NCBI GenBank assembly: GCA_037200385.1
Contig: JBBCGL010000001.1
Span: forward strand, 2,991,418 to 3,055,417
Source: Rhizomicrobium sp.
Lineage (GTDB): Bacteria > Pseudomonadota > Alphaproteobacteria > Micropepsales > Micropepsaceae
DNA length: 64,000 nucleotides
Direction of reading: 5' to 3'
The notes beneath the pieces were generated by a model. The model made no database searches, was not told the DNA's origin, and saw only the letters and a program-made list of their open reading frames with translations. The position numbers and the translations under genes were made by a program. How positions within the stretch are numbered: position 1 is the first letter of the stretch; the number at the start of each line of letters is the position of its first letter. Positions 60,529 to 64,000 of this stretch are shown here, piece by piece.

Positions 60529-61701
60529 ATGGGTGAAGCGTATATCGTGGCCGCGGCACGCACCGCGGGCGGCAAGCGCGGCGGCAAGCTGAAGGACTGG
60601 CATCCGGTCGATCTCGGCGCGCAGGTGATCAACGCCTTGCTGGACCGCAGCGGAGCCGATCCGGCCTTGATCGAGGACGTGATCTGCGGCTGCGTCAGCC
60701 AGGTCGGCCAGCAGGCGATCAATGTCGCGCGCAATGCGGTGATGGCCTCGCGCCTGCCCGAGCATGTGCCGGGCACCTCGGTCGACCGCCAATGCGGCTC
60801 GTCGCAGCAATCGCTGCATTTCGCGGCGCAGGCCGTGATGTCCGGCGCGATGGACGCCGTCATCGCGATGGGCATCGAGAGCATGACGCGGGTGCCGATG
60901 GGCGCCAGCGCCGCGCTGCCGATGCAGAACGGCATGGGCACCTATATGAGCCCGCAGCTGCAGGCGAAGTATCCGAACATCCAGTTCAGCCAGTTCATCG
61001 GCGCCGAGATGATGGCGACCAAGTACGGCCTCAACAAGGAGATGCTCGACCAGTTCGGCTATGACAGCCACAAGAAGGCGATCGCGGCGACCCAGGGCGG
61101 CAAGTTCAAGGACGAGGTCGTGCCGCTGGCGATCAAGGCCGAGGACGGCACCGAGTCGCAGCACACCGCCGATGAGGGCATCCGCTTCGACGTCTCGCTC
61201 GACGGCATCAAGGGCGTGAAGCTGCTGCGCGAAGGCGGCGCGATCACCGCGGCGACCTCGTCGCAGATCTGCGACGGCGCCTCGGGCGTGCTGGTCGTCA
61301 ACGAGAAGGGCCTGAAGGCGCTCGGCGTCAAGCCGCTCGCCCGCATCCATCACATGACGGTGATCGGCGGCGATCCGGTGATCATGCTCGAAGCTCCGCT
61401 GCCCGCGACCAAGCGCGCGCTGGAGAAGGCCGGCATGAAGATCGACGACATCGACCTGTTCGAGGTCAACGAGGCGTTCGCCTCGGTCCCCGTCGCCTGG
61501 CTGAAGGACACAGGCGCCGATCCGTCGCGCCTCAACGTCAACGGCGGCGCCATCGCGCTCGGCCATCCGCTCGGCGCCTCGGGCACCAAGCTGATGACCA
61601 CGCTTCTCCATGCGCTCAAGGATCGCAACAAGACGTGGGGCCTGCAGACGATGTGCGAAGGCGGCGGCCTCGCCAATGTGACGATCGTCGAGCGGCTGTA
61701 A
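60529..61701 (+). CDS. Acetyl-CoA C-acyltransferase (thiolase)
   Basis: The 390-residue thiolase has the nucleophile Cys89 in SVDRQCGSSQQSLHF, the NEAFA motif in LFEVNEAFASVPVAW, the His in NGGAIALGHPLGASG and the second Cys in TMCEGGGLANVTIVE. It cleaves or forms 3-ketoacyl-CoA. It is followed, across a 194-bp palindromic element, by two acyl-CoA dehydrogenases, which fits a degradation cluster. Divergent from phoD. Confidence 0.94.
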   Translation: MGEAYIVAAARTAGGKRGGKLKDWHPVDLGAQVINALLDRSGADPALIEDVICGCVSQVGQQAINVARNAVMASRLPEHVPGTSVDRQCGSSQQSLHFAAQAVMSGAMDAVIAMGIESMTRVPMGASAALPMQNGMGTYMSPQLQAKYPNIQFSQFIGAEMMATKYGLNKEMLDQFGYDSHKKAIAATQGGKFKDEVVPLAIKAEDGTESQHTADEGIRFDVSLDGIKGVKLLREGGAITAATSSQICDGASGVLVVNEKGLKALGVKPLARIHHMTVIGGDPVIMLEAPLPATKRALEKAGMKIDDIDLFEVNEAFASVPVAWLKDTGADPSRLNVNGGAIALGHPLGASGTKLMTTLLHALKDRNKTWGLQTMCEGGGLANVTIVERL

Positions 61702-61716
61702 GTAACAAGCTGCGCT

Positions 61717-61910
61717 TGTCATCCCCGGCCGAACGATCCGAAGGATCGTGAGGGACCCCGTAGCGACAGCGTGCGGGGACCCAGGTGGTGCGACAAGTGC
61801 GGTGCAGATAATCTGTCGAGAGTTTTTCTTTCGGCAACACCTGGGTCCCCGCACGCTGTCGCTACGGGGTCCCTCACGCTCGCTGACGCGAGCGCTCGCC
61901 GGGGATGACA
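61717..61910. repeat. Intergenic palindromic repeat, copy 4 (longest)
   Basis: The copy runs from TGTCATCCCCGGCCG to CGCCGGGGATGACA. Inner arms CCCGTAGCGACAGCGTGCGGGG and its complement, plus ACCCAGGTG/CACCTGGGT, pair over nearly the whole length, leaving an AT-rich loop near 61803-61836. It lies between the thiolase and acyl-CoA dehydrogenase genes and ends 12 bp before the latter's ATG. Confidence 0.75.
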
Positions 61911-61922
61911 GCGGAGCTTAAA

Positions 61923-63104
61923 ATGGACCTCTCCTACGGCCCCGAATATCAAGCCTTCCGCGACGAAGTCCGCGCCTTCACGGCGAAATATGCGGACCGC
62001 GCGCCGCGCGGCGCCCTGGGCGGCGACATGCGCGACTGGCAGCTCCTGCTGATCGAGCACGGCTATGCCGCGCGCACCATCCCGAAGGCCTATGGCGGCT
62101 TCGGCGCCGCGCCGGACGTCCTCAAGTCGCGCATCATCGCGGAGGAATTCCTCGCCGCCGGCCTGCCCATGGGCATGAGCGGCCAGGGCATCTCCATGCT
62201 GGTGCCCACTTTGCTGGAAGTCGGCTCCGAGGAACAGAAGCGCAGATACATCGCGCCCACGCTGCGCGGCGAGATCATCTGGTGCCAGGGCTATAGCGAG
62301 CCGGGCGCCGGCTCCGACCTTGCGGCGCTCACCACCCGCGCCATCGAAGACGGCGACGACTTCGTCATCAACGGCCAGAAGATCTGGACCTCGACCGCGG
62401 CGCAGGCCGACATGATGTTCTGCCTGGTGCGCACCGAGCCCGACGCGCCCAAGCATGAAGGCATCTCCTATCTGATCTTCCCGATGACGACGCCCGGCAT
62501 CGAGGTGCGGCCGCTGGTGACCATGACCGGGCGCGCCGAGTTCAACGAAGTGTTCTTCACCGATGTGCGCGTGCCCAAGACCGATGTCGTCGCGGGGCGC
62601 GGGCAAGGCTGGATGGTCGCCAACGCGACGCTCAAGCATGAGCGCGGCATGCTGGGCGATCCCAACCAGGCGGGCACGCGGCTCAAGGCCATCGTCGAAT
62701 TGATGCAGACGGAGGATGTCGACGGCCGGCGCCTGATGGACAATCCGGCGCTGCGCGACCGCCTGCTCAAGCTGCAGGCGCGGGTGCATGCGATGGAATT
62801 CCACGGCCTGCGCCTGCTGACGGCCGGCCTCAAGGGCGAGGATCCCGGCGTGGCGCGGCTGATCGTCAAGCTGATGGGCTGCGAGCTCAACCACCAGCTC
62901 GCGGCGTTCGCGATCGACGCGCTGGGCGAGCTCGGCATGCTCTACAACAATTCGCCGCACATCCGGAACGGCGGCAATTGGCAATGGAGCTACATGTTCG
63001 ACCTCGGCCTGATCATCGGCGGCGGCACGGCGCAGATCCAGAAGAACATCATCTCCGAGCGCGGGCTGGGCATGCCGCGCGAGCCGAAGCCGGCGAAGGT
63101 TTAG
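61923..63104 (+). CDS. Acyl-CoA dehydrogenase
   Basis: The 393-residue FAD enzyme has WCQGYSEPGAGSDLAALTTR (flavin contact), IWTSTAAQADMMFCLVRTEP, the substrate-side MTGRAEFNEVFFTDVRVP and a C-terminal GGTAQIQKNIISERGLG motif. It introduces a 2,3 double bond into acyl-CoA. ATG 61923 with GGAG at 6 bp is preferred to ATG 61905, which is inside the palindromic repeat. A second dehydrogenase follows after 4 bp; such pairs can form heteromers. Confidence 0.93.
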   Translation: MDLSYGPEYQAFRDEVRAFTAKYADRAPRGALGGDMRDWQLLLIEHGYAARTIPKAYGGFGAAPDVLKSRIIAEEFLAAGLPMGMSGQGISMLVPTLLEVGSEEQKRRYIAPTLRGEIIWCQGYSEPGAGSDLAALTTRAIEDGDDFVINGQKIWTSTAAQADMMFCLVRTEPDAPKHEGISYLIFPMTTPGIEVRPLVTMTGRAEFNEVFFTDVRVPKTDVVAGRGQGWMVANATLKHERGMLGDPNQAGTRLKAIVELMQTEDVDGRRLMDNPALRDRLLKLQARVHAMEFHGLRLLTAGLKGEDPGVARLIVKLMGCELNHQLAAFAIDALGELGMLYNNSPHIRNGGNWQWSYMFDLGLIIGGGTAQIQKNIISERGLGMPREPKPAKV

Positions 63105-63108
63105 CGCA

Positions 63109-64000
63109 ATGGAATTCGGCCTGACCTCCGACCAGAAGATGATGCAGGAGAGCCTGGGGCGCACGCTGGAGCGCGTCTGCCCGCTCGAGCGGGTGCGCAA
63201 GGCGGCGGACGGCGCCGCGCCGGACGTGCTGAAGGCCATCGCAGAACTCGGCGTCACCGGGATCCTGGTGCCCGAGGAATTCGGCGGCCTCGGCCTGCGG
63301 CTGCTCGATGCGGCGCTGGCGGCGGAGATGCTCGGACGCCACGTCGCGCCGGTGCCCTTCATCGCCAGTTCGGTGATGGCGCCGCTGGCCTTGCTCGGCG
63401 CCGGCTCCCAGGCGCAGAAGGAGCGATACCTCCCCAATCTCGCAACCGGCGAATTGATCGCCGGCGTCGCGCTTTCCGAACACGCCGCGGGCGCGCGCGC
63501 GAAAGCGGGCGTGGCGGCGAAGAACGGCAAGCTCTCGGGCAAGGCTCTGTTCGTGCTCGACTTCGCGGGAGCGGACATCTTCGTCGTCGCCGACGCGTTC
63601 GGCGGCTTGCACATCGTCGACGCCGAGGCGAAAGGGCTGGAGCGCACCGCGCTCCCGACCATTGATGCAACCCGCGCCATCGGCGAGCTGAACTTCGACG
63701 CCGTCGACGCCGAGCCGCTGTCCGAGAATCCGCAAGCCGCGCTCGACCGCATGGTCGATGCGGGCCGCGTGATGCTGGCGGCCGATACGCTGGGCGCCGG
63801 CGGCCGCATGATCGAGAAAGCGGTCGATTACGCCAAGGAACGCAAGCAGTTCGGCCGCGTCATCGGCTCCTTCCAGGCGGTCAAGCATCTATGCGCCGAG
63901 ATGATCGCCGAGCTCGAGCCTTGCCGCGCGCTCATCTGGTACGCGGCTTACGCTTTCGATGAATTCCCCGACCAGGCACGGCGGATGGCGGCGCATGCCA
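63109..64000 (+). CDS. Acyl-CoA dehydrogenase, second subunit-like (partial)
   Basis: The first 297 residues are in the window and the gene runs off the end. It begins MEFGLTSDQKMMQESLGRTL and has VPEEFGGLGL, a shortened flavin region (GVALSEHAAGARAKAGVAAK) and AVDYAKERKQFGRVIGSFQA. The usual WxTxG-type strand is weak (LSGKALFVLDFAGADIFVVA), which suggests a partner subunit of the preceding dehydrogenase, as in heterotetrameric steroid-type enzymes. Confidence 0.9.
   Translation, partial: MEFGLTSDQKMMQESLGRTLERVCPLERVRKAADGAAPDVLKAIAELGVTGILVPEEFGGLGLRLLDAALAAEMLGRHVAPVPFIASSVMAPLALLGAGSQAQKERYLPNLATGELIAGVALSEHAAGARAKAGVAAKNGKLSGKALFVLDFAGADIFVVADAFGGLHIVDAEAKGLERTALPTIDATRAIGELNFDAVDAEPLSENPQAALDRMVDAGRVMLAADTLGAGGRMIEKAVDYAKERKQFGRVIGSFQAVKHLCAEMIAELEPCRALIWYAAYAFDEFPDQARRMAAHA

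Overview
This window is high-GC DNA from a free-living alphaproteobacterium. The signs are DUF1491 and DUF6456 genes, a LiuR-type MerR regulator, PleC/DivJ-type histidine kinases, possible CtrA and GANTC (CcrM) sites, and many intergenic palindromes. Gene content would suit a Caulobacterales, Rhizobiales or Micropepsaceae-like chromosome; I cannot place the genus. No rRNA, tRNA, CRISPR array, prophage or complete insertion sequence was seen.

Layout. 1-11.6 kb: tail of an alpha/beta hydrolase, three orphan PAS-type sensor histidine kinases (130-1788, 8042-9802, 9980-11596), release factor 3 (prfC), a DUF433/DUF5615 toxin-antitoxin pair, small hypothetical genes, a TMEM175-type channel protein, a GNAT acetyltransferase and a polysaccharide flippase. 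11.7-14.3 kb: a tightly overlapping four-gene operon of exported or membrane proteins of unknown function. 14.5-23.8 kb: MaoC hydratase, a DnaA-domain-IV-like HTH protein coupled to DUF6456 with a perfect DnaA box upstream, a divergent receiver protein, two small envelope proteins, DUF4424, enoyl-CoA hydratase, a Phd/PIN module, a MerR regulator, a rhomboid protease and sodB. 24-32 kb: nucleotidyltransferase, MarR/S41-peptidase operon, a MITE-like element, class III aminotransferase and an 858-residue membrane-anchored patatin-like protein, separated by copies of a palindromic repeat family.

32-46 kb: acyl-CoA ligase, DUF1499, ArsR regulator, NIPSNAP, a second Phd/VapC module translationally coupled to an amidohydrolase, an MBL-fold hydrolase, two GST-type proteins, a SYLF protein, a paralogous pair of winged-helix proteins, a WYL regulator coupled to a thioesterase, and a UPF0114 protein. 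46.5-50.4 kb: two unknown exported or surface genes converge on a B12-binding radical SAM enzyme of the RiPP C-methyltransferase type that has no visible precursor peptide. 50.5-55.2 kb: uvrB, then an AT-richer island with a stand-alone reverse transcriptase preceded by two identical 137-bp stem-loop-bearing direct repeats, further hairpins, a short ORF and decayed coding remnants. 55.2-64 kb: orphan XRE antitoxin, cold-shock protein, a phoD / transsulfuration enzyme / tdk / arsC run, then thiolase and two acyl-CoA dehydrogenases.

How the genes work together. Acyl-CoA metabolism recurs (MaoC, enoyl-CoA hydratase, acyl-CoA ligase, thiolase, two acyl-CoA dehydrogenases, thioesterase, LiuR-like regulator), suggesting degradation of fatty or branched-chain acids. 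Three toxin-antitoxin modules share a GCTAC/GTAGC core around their predicted -10 boxes. The most unusual pieces are the reverse transcriptase island with its duplicated structured leader and the orphan RiPP radical SAM gene. All functional calls come from reading the translated sequence; no database search was possible.
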